Shown: piece by piece, positions 1 through 7,207 of the stretch
How the letters are laid out: every line of letters begins with the position of its first letter
Position numbering within the stretch: the first letter of the stretch is position 1
Assembly (NCBI GenBank): GCA_046155815.1
Contig: JBJXFY010000351.1
Location: 1-17,497 of the forward strand
Direction of reading: 5' to 3'
DNA from: JBJXFY01 sp046155815
Lineage (GTDB): Bacteria; Verrucomicrobiota; Verrucomicrobiia; Limisphaerales; CAIMTB01
Length of the DNA stretch: 17,497 nucleotides
Position numbers and translations under genes: made by a program
Notes under the pieces: model-generated
What the model was told of the DNA's origin: nothing
Database searches by the model: none
What the model saw: the letters and a program-made list of their open reading frames with translations, nothing else

Positions 1-1
1 C

Positions 2-1153
2 GATCCTCCATCCTCTCCGGACTCCGAAGAGGGCTGGTCGAAAGCCAACCCCTACCCCGCCCGGCTCAAAACGAACCGCCGGCTCAGCGGACCCGGCTCG
101 GCGAAGGACGTTCGGCATTTCGAGATCGCGCTGGGCGACTCCGGCCTCGCCTACGAGGTGGGCGATGCGCTGGGCGTCTGGCCGGCGAACTGCCCCGAAC
201 TCGTGGCCGCCGTGCTGGGCGCGGGCGGCTGGGACGGCGAGGAGGCCGTGCCCGACCGGGGCGGCGCGGAGACCTCGCTGCGCATGGCCCTGCTGCGCGA
301 CTACGAGCTGGGCCGCATCCCGATCCCGCTGCTGGCGCATTTCGCCAAGGCGTCCGGCGAGGCGACGCTGCAGCATCTCGTCGAGCTGTCCGCCAACGGC
401 GCGCTGCAGAAGTTCCTGCACGGCCGCGACGTGCTGGACCTGCTGCAGGGTCATTCGGCCGTGCGGCTGAAGCCGGCGGAGTTCGTCGCGCTGCTGCGGA
501 AATCTCAGCCCCGCCTGGACTCCATCTCGTCCAGTCCCAAGGCGCATCCCGGCGAAGTCCACCTGACCGTCAGCGCGCTGCGTTATGAGGCCGGCGGGCG
601 CGGGCGCAAGGGCGTGGCGTCGTGCTTTCTCGCGGACCGCTGCATGGCGGACACGCCGGTCCCGGTGTTCGTCCATGTGAACGCGGCCTTCCGTCCACCG
701 GCCGGCGACGTGCCGTTGATCATGATCGGCCCGGGCACGGGCATCGCGCCGTTCCGGGCGTTCCTCGTGGACCGCGCGGCGGCGGGCGCCGCCGGCCGCA
801 ACTGGCTCCTCTTCGGTGACCAGACGGCGGCGCAGGACTACCTGTACCGCGACGAGATCGAGGGCTTCGTGCGCGACGGCCGCCTGGCGCGGCTCGACCT
901 CGCGTGGTCGCGCGACCAGGCGGAGAAGGTGTACGTGCAGCACCGGATGCTGGCGGCGGCGGACGAACTCTGGCGGTGGTTGGAAGAAGGCGCCGCCGTG
1001 TACGTTTGCGGCGACGCGGGCCGGATGGCGAAGGACGTGGACGCCGCACTGCACCAGGTTATCGAACGCGCGGGCGGCAGGTCATCCGACGCGGCGCGGG
1101 AGTACGTGAAGGCGATGCAGGCCGCCCGACGCTACCAGCGGGACGTGTACTGA
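2..1153 (+). CDS. cysJ: Sulfite reductase (NADPH) flavoprotein, FAD/NADPH-binding part; 5' end outside window
   Basis: The frame is open from base 2 to TGA 1151-1153 (383 residues visible) and has no start here. It is the ferredoxin-NADP reductase-like half of a CysJ/P450-reductase-type flavoprotein, which passes NADPH electrons through FAD towards sulfite reductase. Visible in order: the family-typical NPYPARL near residue 16; YEVGDALGVWP at the start of the FAD domain; the SISSSP FAD motif near 174; GVASCFLADR for FAD diphosphate; GPGTGIAPFRAF for NADPH; YVCGDAGRM; and the C-terminal RYQRDVY with an aromatic last residue, so the stop is natural. The FAD motif reads RLDSISSSP where the family has RLYSI: the usual flavin-stacking Tyr is Asp (codon GAC, 518-520). 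Whether a flavodoxin domain precedes cannot be seen. Other diflavin reductases are possible, but the motif wording fits CysJ best. Confidence 0.88.
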   Translation, partial: DPPSSPDSEEGWSKANPYPARLKTNRRLSGPGSAKDVRHFEIALGDSGLAYEVGDALGVWPANCPELVAAVLGAGGWDGEEAVPDRGGAETSLRMALLRDYELGRIPIPLLAHFAKASGEATLQHLVELSANGALQKFLHGRDVLDLLQGHSAVRLKPAEFVALLRKSQPRLDSISSSPKAHPGEVHLTVSALRYEAGGRGRKGVASCFLADRCMADTPVPVFVHVNAAFRPPAGDVPLIMIGPGTGIAPFRAFLVDRAAAGAAGRNWLLFGDQTAAQDYLYRDEIEGFVRDGRLARLDLAWSRDQAEKVYVQHRMLAAADELWRWLEEGAAVYVCGDAGRMAKDVDAALHQVIERAGGRSSDAAREYVKAMQAARRYQRDVY

Positions 1154-1269
1154 GGAATTTCCAAGCTCCGGGTTCCAAGCTCCAAACAAGCTCCAACAGC
1201 CCAGCACCCAAGGCTGCCCCCCGAAGCCTGGGGTTTGGAGGTTGGAGCCTGGCCCTCGGGGCTTCCTCA
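1151..1269. repeat. Imperfect 37-nt inverted repeat filling a convergent intergenic gap
   Basis: Arms 1151-1187 and 1233-1269 match at 28 of 37 positions by my hand alignment. The inner 17 nt match 15 of 17 (GGTTCCAAGCTCCAAAC against the complement of 1233-1249), and the outer 7 nt match perfectly (TGAGGAA/TTCCTCA). The left tip is the stop codon of the flavoprotein gene and the right tip is the complement of the stop codon of the left-reading membrane-protein gene. The left half also has three copies of CAAGCTCC (1162-1169, 1176-1183, 1187-1194). It could act as a two-way transcription terminator by its folded RNA, though it lacks a T-tract, or it could be an interspersed palindromic repeat. 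Copies elsewhere in the genome cannot be tested here. Confidence 0.75.
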
Positions 1270-2076
1270 CGGCTCCGCCGGCCAGCGGCTGCCATCCTGG
1301 AACTCCACCGCCTCCACCCTGGCGCGGACCTTGCGGGTGAAGCGCGGCATCTCGAAGGCGGGCATGTCGAACTCGACCGTGGCCTCCGGGCCGACGATGA
1401 CGGGGTCGCCGCTGTGGACGGTCTCGTAGTGCTTCAGCGGCCGGCCGTCCTCGCCGAGGTAGAAGAGGTCCAGCTTGAGTTCGCGGACGGGCCAGGACGC
1501 CCGGTTCTGCGCGCGGAGGCGGAGGCCGCCGAGGGTGCCGGAGTCCGCGTGGGCCAGGCTGACGAACTCGACCTTCACCGGCGGCTGGTGTTCGGGAACG
1601 GCGGCGGTCCGCGGCGGCGTGGCGGACTGACCCGCCTCTACGGGCGGCGGGACCGGGCGGAAGGCGGCCTGTTTCGGCGGCGGCGGCACAATCGGAACGG
1701 CAGGCTCCGCTGCTGGTTCGGCGGCTGGCAAGGCGGCCCCGCCGTCACCCGAGGCTGCCGCCTCCTCTTGGATCGTCATCTCGACAGCGGTGAGTTCCTC
1801 GGGCGAAAAGTCAGCCTCGTCAGTCGCCCCGACCGCGCCGACCACGGCGCCCACGATGGCAACAGCCACGCCAGCGAGCTGGGTAAAGAAGGGCCGCTTG
1901 GCGACGGACCAGTGCAGGATGACGAAGATGATGTCTGCGATGCCCTTGATGAACGGGAGGAGGAGCAGGATGCCCCAAAGCCGGCTTTCCTTGAAGGCAA
2001 CGATCAGGAGCCAGAGGGACCCCACAAACATCACGATCAAGCCCAGCCAGAGGATGATTGTGCCAAGCAGCAGCAT
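1267..2076 (-). CDS. Three-helix membrane protein with Pro-rich linker and FxLYD-like C-terminal domain
   Basis: 269 residues, ATG at 2076-2074, stop at 1269-1267. Three hydrophobic segments lie at about residues 3-28, 33-56 and 65-84. An acidic Ala/Pro-rich linker with runs such as PPPP spans about 85-165. A compact C-terminal domain (about 167-266) contains KLDLFYLGEDGRPL followed by an extended stretch rich in beta-branched residues, resembling the FxLYD extracytoplasmic beta-sandwich fold. The likely arrangement is a membrane anchor plus a soluble domain on the outer side of the inner membrane. No enzyme motif is seen and the function is unknown. It converges on the flavoprotein gene and diverges from the SNF2 gene across about 140 bp. 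No clear ribosome binding site precedes the ATG. It is a real gene rather than a shadow: the helices and domain layout are protein-like, whereas the frame opposite it encodes Arg/Gly-rich nonsense. Confidence 0.8.
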   Translation of the reverse strand: MLLLGTIILWLGLIVMFVGSLWLLIVAFKESRLWGILLLLPFIKGIADIIFVILHWSVAKRPFFTQLAGVAVAIVGAVVGAVGATDEADFSPEELTAVEMTIQEEAAASGDGGAALPAAEPAAEPAVPIVPPPPKQAAFRPVPPPVEAGQSATPPRTAAVPEHQPPVKVEFVSLAHADSGTLGGLRLRAQNRASWPVRELKLDLFYLGEDGRPLKHYETVHSGDPVIVGPEATVEFDMPAFEMPRFTRKVRARVEAVEFQDGSRWPAEP

Positions 2077-2155
2077 GCGCGGCCACCGTCATCGGCCGGC
2101 AGCGGCGCGGCAAGCCACTTCGGGAACGTCATGCGGGACGGGCCAAAAAAGACCA

Positions 2156-2185
2156 TTGACCGTGTTCACCCCGGCGTGGACCAAT
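2156..2185 (+). promoter_or_regulatory. Weak candidate promoter of the SNF2 gene
   Basis: TTGACC (2156-2161) matches the -35 consensus at five of six bases. It is followed after 18 nt by ACCAAT (2180-2185), which matches the -10 consensus at only three of six. The 18-nt spacer equals that of the better promoter at 5632, and the ATG at 2218 would be about 25 nt downstream of the transcript start. No better pair was seen in the 140-bp divergent gap. Confidence 0.22.
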
Positions 2186-2217
2186 CTCGACTCTCGTTTA
2201 GACGGGTCTTTTGCATC

Positions 2218-5200
2218 ATGCCGAGAATCGCCGGGCGCAAACGCGCCAATCCAGTGCTCCGGCCCACGGCCGGCACCGCCAAATACGACGCCCACCACCG
2301 CGTGCTGGGCAACACCTACGGGGCGCTCGCCGAGCTGCGGCGGGAGCTGTCCGACTCGCGGGCCGACGTGGCCGAGCGCGAGGAGCTGCTGCAGCAGTTC
2401 GCCACCTGCGCCGACCCCCAGCGGGCGTGGCTGCTGCTGGAGGACTACTTCGAGAAGCTCGCCGTCGCGCGCCGGGACTTCCCGGGCGAGGACTGGTGGC
2501 CGCGGATGCTGGCCGCGACGGGCAAGACCCGGCTGGAGGAGGTGGCGCACCTCTTCCTCCGCGCCAAGCGGAACCTGCCGAGCGAGCTGGTGGCGCACGC
2601 GAACTTCGAGCGCTTCTCCCAGCTCGAGGCGGCGGCCGAGGAGCAGAAGCTGGTGGACGCCCTCGAACACTGGCTCTTCCCGCCCGCACCGGCGCACCTG
2701 GACGCGCCGCGGGCCACGGTGCGAACGCTCTGCACGCCGGAGCCGTCGCCGGACCAGCCGGGCCTGAGCGAGCTGGCGGTGCGCTTCAACGTGCTGCGCG
2801 CCCGCACCGGCGAGCGCGACAAGACGCCCGCCGAGGTCATCGAGCTGACCCTGCGCGCGACGCAGGAGGAGGAGCTCTTCCCGCGGGAGGACTGGCTGTT
2901 CATCAAGTGGCTGGCGGAAAACCACCGGCAGCGCGACCAGCTTGGCGAGTCGCTGCGCCTCTCCGGCGTCGAGCTGCTGCGCTGGCTGGCGCGCTGGGGC
3001 CGCGGGCGGCTGCTGCGCGCGACGGACCTCGAACCGCTGCAGTTCCGTGGCCGGCTGGCGGAACTGAAGTACCGCCTCGCCCGCGACAACGGCGACCTCA
3101 AGCTCGAACACACCCTGCGCCTGCCCGGCGCGGAGGTGCCCCTGGCGGGCGTGGCGTTCTTCGCCGGCGACCCGCCGCTGGTGCTGGCCGACCGGGAATT
3201 CTTCATCCTCGAGCACAACCCGCCGCCGGCCCTGCTGGCGCGGCTGCTCGACCGGCCGGCGCTGCCGGTGCAGCGGCTGAACCACCGCCTGCTCACCGAG
3301 CTGCGCCGCGCGCATGGCCGCGACGGCGCCGACTGGGAGCAGCTCTGCGTCACCCACAAGGCCCGGCCGCAGTTCATCTTCGAGCTCAACGAGGAGGTCG
3401 TGCGCCTCCGCCTGATGGCCGAGAGCGAAGGCGGCGGTCTCTGGCAGTGGAACGGCCACAACTGGGAGCGCCGCGAGGCCAAGTCCCCGGCCCACGGCAA
3501 GCCGGAGGTGCTGGATGACGAGCGCCTCGAGGACGCCGTGCAGTGGCTGCGCAAGCTGGACTGGTTCACGCCCGAACCCGGCCTCTGGATCGGCGACGCC
3601 ACGGAGAACTTCCTCGACACGCTGGCCGTCGCCTGGGGCAGCCGGCCAGCCGGCACGGAATTCCTCGGCAACACCGCCTTCCAGCGCCTCTTCCTCGCGC
3701 CCAAGAAGCTCAAGCCCAAGCTGCTCGTGAAGGGCAGCGGCATTGACTGGCTCTCCGTCTCCACCGAGTGGGAGCAGGAGGGCATGAAGCTCAGCCGGGC
3801 GGACATCGAGCGTCTCGCCACGGCCACCAGCCGCTACGTGAAGCTGCCGGACGCCGGCTGGGTCGAGCTCGACACCGAGGCCGTCACCGGCGCGCAGGAG
3901 ACGATGGCCGAGCTCGGCCTCGACGGCCTGGCCGGGGACGTACAGCGGATCGACCTGGTGCAGGCGAAGGCGCTGGACGAGGCGGCGCTGGCGCGGTTCG
4001 GCGACACCCCGGAGGCGCGCGCCCTGCGCCAGCGGCTCCAGAACTTCAACGGCGTGCCGGCCACGAAGCTGCCCGAGGGCGTGCAGGCCGAGCTGCGGCC
4101 GTACCAGAAGGAGGGCTTCGACTTCCTCGCCCACCTCACCGAGTGCCGGCTGGGCGGCATCCTCGCGGACGACATGGGCCTCGGTAAGACGCTGCAGACC
4201 TTGACGTACTTCCTCTGGCTGCGGCAGCGGGCGGGGAAAAAGGCGCGCCCGGTGCTGGTCATCTGCCCGGCCTCGGTGCTGCACAACTGGCGGCGCGAGG
4301 CGGAGAAGTTCGCGCCGTCGCTCAAGGTGCTCGTGCTCGAGAGCGGCGCGGCGCGGCACAACCTTCGCCAGCAGATCCCGCAGCACGACCTCGTGGTGAC
4401 GAACTACGCGCTGCTCCGCCGCGACCTCGAGGCGCTGCAAAAATTCGAGTTCCAGGCACTGGTCCTCGACGAGGCGCAGTTCATCAAGAACCCCTCGGCC
4501 CAGGTCACCCAGTGCGTGAAGCAGCTCGAGGCCAGCCATCGCCTCGCCCTGACCGGCACCCCGCTCGAAAACCGCCTTCTGGACCTCTGGAGCATCGTGG
4601 ACTTCGTGCAGCCCGGCTACCTCGGCACGCAGGCCGACTTCAACGAAACCTACGAGGCCGGCAAGGACGACGGCGTGACCCAGCGCATCAACCGCCGCCG
4701 CCTCTCCGCCAAGCTCCGGCCGCTCATGCTGCGCCGGCTCAAGCAGCAGGTGGCCAAGGACCTCCCCGACCGCATCGAGGAGCGCCGCGACTGCGAGCTG
4801 GGGGACGAACAGCGCAAGCTCTACCTCGCCGAGCTCCGCCGCAGCCGCGAGCAGGTCATGCAGGCGTTGCAGACGAAGGGCCTAGCCCAGAGCCGGATGC
4901 ACGTCCTCGCCGCGCTCACGCGCCTCCGGCAGATCTGCTGCCATCCCTCGCTGGTCGGCAGCGACACCGCCTCCGGCAAGACGGAGACGCTCTTCGAGCT
5001 GCTCGACCCGCTGCTCGCCGCCGGGGAAAAAGTGCTCATCTTCAGCCAGTTCGTGGAAATGTTGAAGCTCCTCGATCGCGACTGCCGCAACCGCGAGGTG
5101 CCCACGCACATGCTCACCGGCAACACCAAGGACCGGCAGGAGGTCGTGCGCCTGTTCCAGGAAGACCAGCGCGCCTGTGTCTTCCTGCTCAGCCTCCGCG

Positions 5201-5481
5201 CCGCCGGCACCGGCCTCAACCTCACCACGGCCAGCTACGTCATCCTCTACGACCCATGGTGGAACCCGGCGGTCGAGGCGCAGGCGATTGACCGCTCGCA
5301 CCGCATCGGCCAGACCAAGACCGTGAACGCCTACCGCCTCATCGCACCCGGCACGGTGGAGGAGAAAATCTGGGACTTGCAGCAGCGGAAAGCCCAGACC
5401 ATCAGTGATGTGCTTGGAGAGGAGGGTTTTGCGAAGAATCTAACCTCCGGCGACCTTGAGTACCTATTCCGGGAGGACTGA
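2218..5481 (+). CDS. SNF2-family DEAD/DEAH-like ATPase (bacterial SNF2 helicase)
   Basis: 1087 residues. A double-stranded-DNA translocase of the Swi2/Snf2 group; the cellular role of such bacterial proteins (nucleoid, RNA polymerase or repair related) is mostly open. The N-terminal 500 residues are helical and unassigned. Around residue 508 (GIDWLSV) a segment resembles the bacterial SNF2-associated domain. The ATPase core follows: RPYQKEG, Walker A DMGLGKT at 652-658, ICPASVLHNW, DEAQ at 751-754, ALTGTPLENR, then the helicase C-lobe with FSQF, GTGLNLT and arginine-finger QAIDRSHRIGQ at 1022-1032. No SWIM zinc-finger cysteine pattern, common in bacterial relatives, is visible. The open frame runs back to 904, but that part lies antisense to the membrane-protein gene, so ATG 2218 is the first sensible start; it has no clear ribosome binding site. 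No defence genes flank it. Confidence 0.92.
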   Translation: MPRIAGRKRANPVLRPTAGTAKYDAHHRVLGNTYGALAELRRELSDSRADVAEREELLQQFATCADPQRAWLLLEDYFEKLAVARRDFPGEDWWPRMLAATGKTRLEEVAHLFLRAKRNLPSELVAHANFERFSQLEAAAEEQKLVDALEHWLFPPAPAHLDAPRATVRTLCTPEPSPDQPGLSELAVRFNVLRARTGERDKTPAEVIELTLRATQEEELFPREDWLFIKWLAENHRQRDQLGESLRLSGVELLRWLARWGRGRLLRATDLEPLQFRGRLAELKYRLARDNGDLKLEHTLRLPGAEVPLAGVAFFAGDPPLVLADREFFILEHNPPPALLARLLDRPALPVQRLNHRLLTELRRAHGRDGADWEQLCVTHKARPQFIFELNEEVVRLRLMAESEGGGLWQWNGHNWERREAKSPAHGKPEVLDDERLEDAVQWLRKLDWFTPEPGLWIGDATENFLDTLAVAWGSRPAGTEFLGNTAFQRLFLAPKKLKPKLLVKGSGIDWLSVSTEWEQEGMKLSRADIERLATATSRYVKLPDAGWVELDTEAVTGAQETMAELGLDGLAGDVQRIDLVQAKALDEAALARFGDTPEARALRQRLQNFNGVPATKLPEGVQAELRPYQKEGFDFLAHLTECRLGGILADDMGLGKTLQTLTYFLWLRQRAGKKARPVLVICPASVLHNWRREAEKFAPSLKVLVLESGAARHNLRQQIPQHDLVVTNYALLRRDLEALQKFEFQALVLDEAQFIKNPSAQVTQCVKQLEASHRLALTGTPLENRLLDLWSIVDFVQPGYLGTQADFNETYEAGKDDGVTQRINRRRLSAKLRPLMLRRLKQQVAKDLPDRIEERRDCELGDEQRKLYLAELRRSREQVMQALQTKGLAQSRMHVLAALTRLRQICCHPSLVGSDTASGKTETLFELLDPLLAAGEKVLIFSQFVEMLKLLDRDCRNREVPTHMLTGNTKDRQEVVRLFQEDQRACVFLLSLRAAGTGLNLTTASYVILYDPWWNPAVEAQAIDRSHRIGQTKTVNAYRLIAPGTVEEKIWDLQQRKAQTISDVLGEEGFAKNLTSGDLEYLFRED
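5471..5476 (+). promoter_or_regulatory. Strong Shine-Dalgarno GGGAGG inside the end of the SNF2 gene
   Basis: GGGAGG lies in the last codons of the SNF2 gene, 8 nt ahead of ATG 5485. It is one of only three good Shine-Dalgarno sequences in the window and supports translation restarting after the SNF2 stop. Confidence 0.45.
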
Positions 5482-5484
5482 GAC

Positions 5485-5658
5485 ATGTTGGCGCTTCTGA
5501 ACCAGATGCGGAGGCTGGGCCCGGCGCCGTTCGGGCACCATGGCGGTGCGGACGGATTTACCTCGATGGGAACATTGACTCCCGCGAAGGCGGTCCTCAA
5601 GAGGCAGATGCGAATCTCCGGGTTTTTCCGTTTGACACTCTTCCCCGAATGCAGCTAG
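5485..5658 (+). CDS. Possible small protein (57 residues) coupled to the SNF2 gene
   Basis: ATG 5485 follows the SNF2 stop (5479-5481) by three bases and is preceded by GGGAGG at 8-nt spacing; TAG is at 5656-5658. By my count third positions are about 77% G/C (44 of 57) against about 53% at positions one and two, the bias of the window's real genes. The peptide begins MLALLNQMRRLG and ends LTLFPECS. It is basic, with a hydrophobic-amphipathic start, two adjacent His and one Cys; I recognise no family. Against it, the next gene's promoter (5632-5661) overlaps its end, and the gap sequence could be noncoding. It is best treated as a credible candidate. Confidence 0.38.
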   Translation: MLALLNQMRRLGPAPFGHHGGADGFTSMGTLTPAKAVLKRQMRISGFFRLTLFPECS

Positions 5659-5661
5659 AAC
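5632..5661 (+). promoter_or_regulatory. Sigma-70 type promoter of the secreted-protein gene
   Basis: TTGACA (5632-5637) is a perfect -35 box. After 18 nt comes TAGAAC (5656-5661), matching the -10 consensus at four of six bases. Transcription would start near 5668, giving a leader of about 34 nt to ATG 5702. It is the best promoter seen in the window and pairs with the terminator at 6253. Confidence 0.6.
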
Positions 5662-5701
5662 ACGCGCGTCGTTGGGATTTGAATCAACCTGTTACTGCGC
5701 C

Positions 5702-6232
5702 ATGAAGATGAAACCAGTCGCAATTCTCGCCGCTGTTTTGACGGTTTGCTCGGTCGCTTCGGCGACTGAGACGCGGGCCGACCGCGCCGCCGTCAAGGCG
5801 CTCGCCACCGTGCCTACTGCAGAACTCCCTGCCCAAGCCGTGATGGTCGTTGCGTCCGCCTCCGCTGAAACCCGCGAAGCCACAGCTAAGGCTGTGGTTC
5901 GCCGGGTGGCCAAGACCCAGCCGGCCGCCCTCAAGCACGTCGTTGCCGCCCTCACCAAGTACCAGCCCGAGCTGGGCGAGGTGATCCTGACGGCCACCAC
6001 GTCCTCCACGGACATCGCCGCCTCGGTGGCCAAGGTCTCCTCGAACCCGGTGCTCGCCAGCGTTGGCACTGCCTCCGCCTCGACCTCCGTGGACCGTGAT
6101 GCGGTCCAAGTTGGTGGCGGCACAGTCACGTCCGGCCCTGGCACCATCTCCGGCGCTCCCCTTGCCGCGCCGACCGCCGTCGGGCCGGGCACTCCGGGAG
6201 CGTTTGACCCGATCCGTTACAGCCAGCCCTGA
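5702..6232 (+). CDS. Secreted Ala/Val/Thr-rich protein of unknown function
   Basis: 176 residues. An N-terminal signal peptide (KMK, then a hydrophobic AILAAVLTV stretch, then SVASA as a likely signal peptidase site near residue 21) indicates export. The mature protein has low-complexity helical stretches such as AVVRRVAKTQPAALKHVVAAL and a Gly/Pro/Ser-rich tail ending in PIRYSQP. The pattern of repeated 'Ala-Val-x-x-x-Ala-x-x-x-Pro' helices resembles Ala-rich exported proteins that I associate with Verrucomicrobia; I cannot name a function. The frame could extend upstream to a TTG at 5672, but ATG 5702 gives an immediate signal peptide. No Shine-Dalgarno sequence is seen. Its own good promoter and strong terminator suggest a monocistronic, well-expressed gene. 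Confidence 0.78.
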   Translation: MKMKPVAILAAVLTVCSVASATETRADRAAVKALATVPTAELPAQAVMVVASASAETREATAKAVVRRVAKTQPAALKHVVAALTKYQPELGEVILTATTSSTDIAASVAKVSSNPVLASVGTASASTSVDRDAVQVGGGTVTSGPGTISGAPLAAPTAVGPGTPGAFDPIRYSQP

Positions 6233-6252
6233 TCAGTCTACCGATCCCAACG

Positions 6253-6283
6253 CCCGCTCCGGCCTGCCGGAGCGGGTTTTTTT
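6253..6283 (+). terminator. Intrinsic terminator after the secreted-protein gene
   Basis: A perfect 10-bp stem CCCGCTCCGG/CCGGAGCGGG (6253-6262 and 6267-6276) with a 4-nt loop is followed directly by seven T (6277-6283). It starts 20 bases after the stop codon at 6232. Confidence 0.93.
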
Positions 6284-6429
6284 GTTTCACGGACCCGCCG
6301 CATTGCCGATTCCACTTGCTGGCGACACGGACCCGCACTACTTGACCGGGCAATCCGAGCCGGCGGGGCCAAATCGTCGCCTGCGCGCAGGACGGTGCAG
6401 AACAGCGAACCGGACCAAACTTTCAAAAC

Positions 6430-7131
6430 ATGATCTTCAGCACTCTCAGTTTGTTCGTCTTTCTGGGAACGATGGCCCTCGCCTTCGCGGCGCAAATGTA
6501 TGTGAAATCCAGTTTCCGCCGTTACAGCGCCATCCCCGCCGCCTCGGGCTACACCGGTGCCGAGGTTGCGGCCGAAATCCTCCGCCGCAACGGCATCAGC
6601 AACGTCGAGATCCACGAGACCCCGCAGACGCTGGCCGACCACTACGACCCGAGACACCGTCGGCTTGTGCTCTCGACGCCCGTGTTCCGCGGGCAGTCGC
6701 TCTCGGCGCTGGGCGTGGCGGCCCACGAGTGCGGCCACGCGCTGCAGCACAAGCAGGCCTACTTCCCGCTTCACCTCCGCATGGCCGCCGTGGGGGCGAC
6801 CACCTTCGCCAGCCAGATCGTGATGTGGCTGCCCATCCTCGGCATGGTCACCGGCTTCCTCTCCTCGAAGGTTGGCCTGATGATCATGGCCGCGGGGTGG
6901 GGCATCATCATGCTGTTCAACCTGGTCACGCTCCCGGTCGAGTTCAACGCCTCTGCGCGCGCCAAGGACATGCTGGCGCGAATGGGCTTCCTGCAGTCCG
7001 CTGACGAGCGGGCGGGTGTGGCCCGCGTGCTGAACGCCGCGGCGCTGACCTACGTGGCCGCCTTCATCACCTCGCTGGCCTACTTCCTGATGCACATCCT
7101 GCCGCTGCTGACCGGCCGGTCGCGCGACTAG
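6430..7131 (+). CDS. yugP: YugP-type membrane zinc metallopeptidase
   Basis: 233 residues. Family: neutral zinc metallopeptidase of the YugP type (Zn_peptidase_2). An N-terminal membrane helix lies at about 2-22. The zinc-binding and catalytic HECGH is at residues 99-103 (H99, E100, H103). Two further hydrophobic segments lie at about 118-143 and 147-168, then PVEFNASARA with E171 as the probable third zinc ligand, and a last helix at about 205-228. The length is normal for the family, and ATG 6430 gives the usual short N-terminus. There is no Shine-Dalgarno sequence and no convincing promoter in the 145 bp after the preceding terminator. The M50 protease gene follows 76 bp downstream in the same direction, so the two may be co-transcribed. 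Substrates of this family are poorly known. Confidence 0.93.
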   Translation: MIFSTLSLFVFLGTMALAFAAQMYVKSSFRRYSAIPAASGYTGAEVAAEILRRNGISNVEIHETPQTLADHYDPRHRRLVLSTPVFRGQSLSALGVAAHECGHALQHKQAYFPLHLRMAAVGATTFASQIVMWLPILGMVTGFLSSKVGLMIMAAGWGIIMLFNLVTLPVEFNASARAKDMLARMGFLQSADERAGVARVLNAAALTYVAAFITSLAYFLMHILPLLTGRSRD

Positions 7132-7155
7132 CCGGCGCCTGCCATCATGGATAAC

Positions 7156-7188
7156 TCCGCCCCACGGCGCCGTGCGCCGTGGGGCGGA
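7156..7188. repeat. Perfect 15-bp inverted repeat between the two protease genes
   Basis: TCCGCCCCACGGCGC (7156-7170) and its exact complement (7174-7188) are separated by CGT. The hairpin ends 19 nt before the M50 start codon and begins 24 nt after the yugP stop. No T-tract follows on either strand, so it is not a classical terminator. An RNA stability element, an attenuating or start-masking hairpin, or an operator are options. Confidence 0.85.
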
Positions 7189-7207
7189 AACGTCTGGGCA
7201 CTCCGCG

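Noticed and set aside
904..2217. 438-codon upstream extension of the SNF2 reading frame
   Set aside because: It runs through the flavoprotein end, the palindrome and antisense to the membrane-protein gene. Its translation is Arg/Gly-rich without domain signals; the frame is open only because stops are rare at this GC content.
2089..4539. 816-codon antisense open frame opposite SNF2
   Set aside because: It mirrors the codon structure of the SNF2 gene, with Leu/Arg/Glu/Val-rich low-complexity translation and no family motif; a GC-rich shadow.
5534..5554. Hairpin-like GTTCGGGCACC/GGTGCGGAC after SNF2
   Set aside because: It needs a 2-nt bulge and has no T-tract; too weak for a terminator call, and it falls inside the candidate small gene.
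6342..6371. TTGACC as a -35 box for the YugP gene
   Set aside because: No A/T-rich -10 hexamer lies 16-19 nt downstream.
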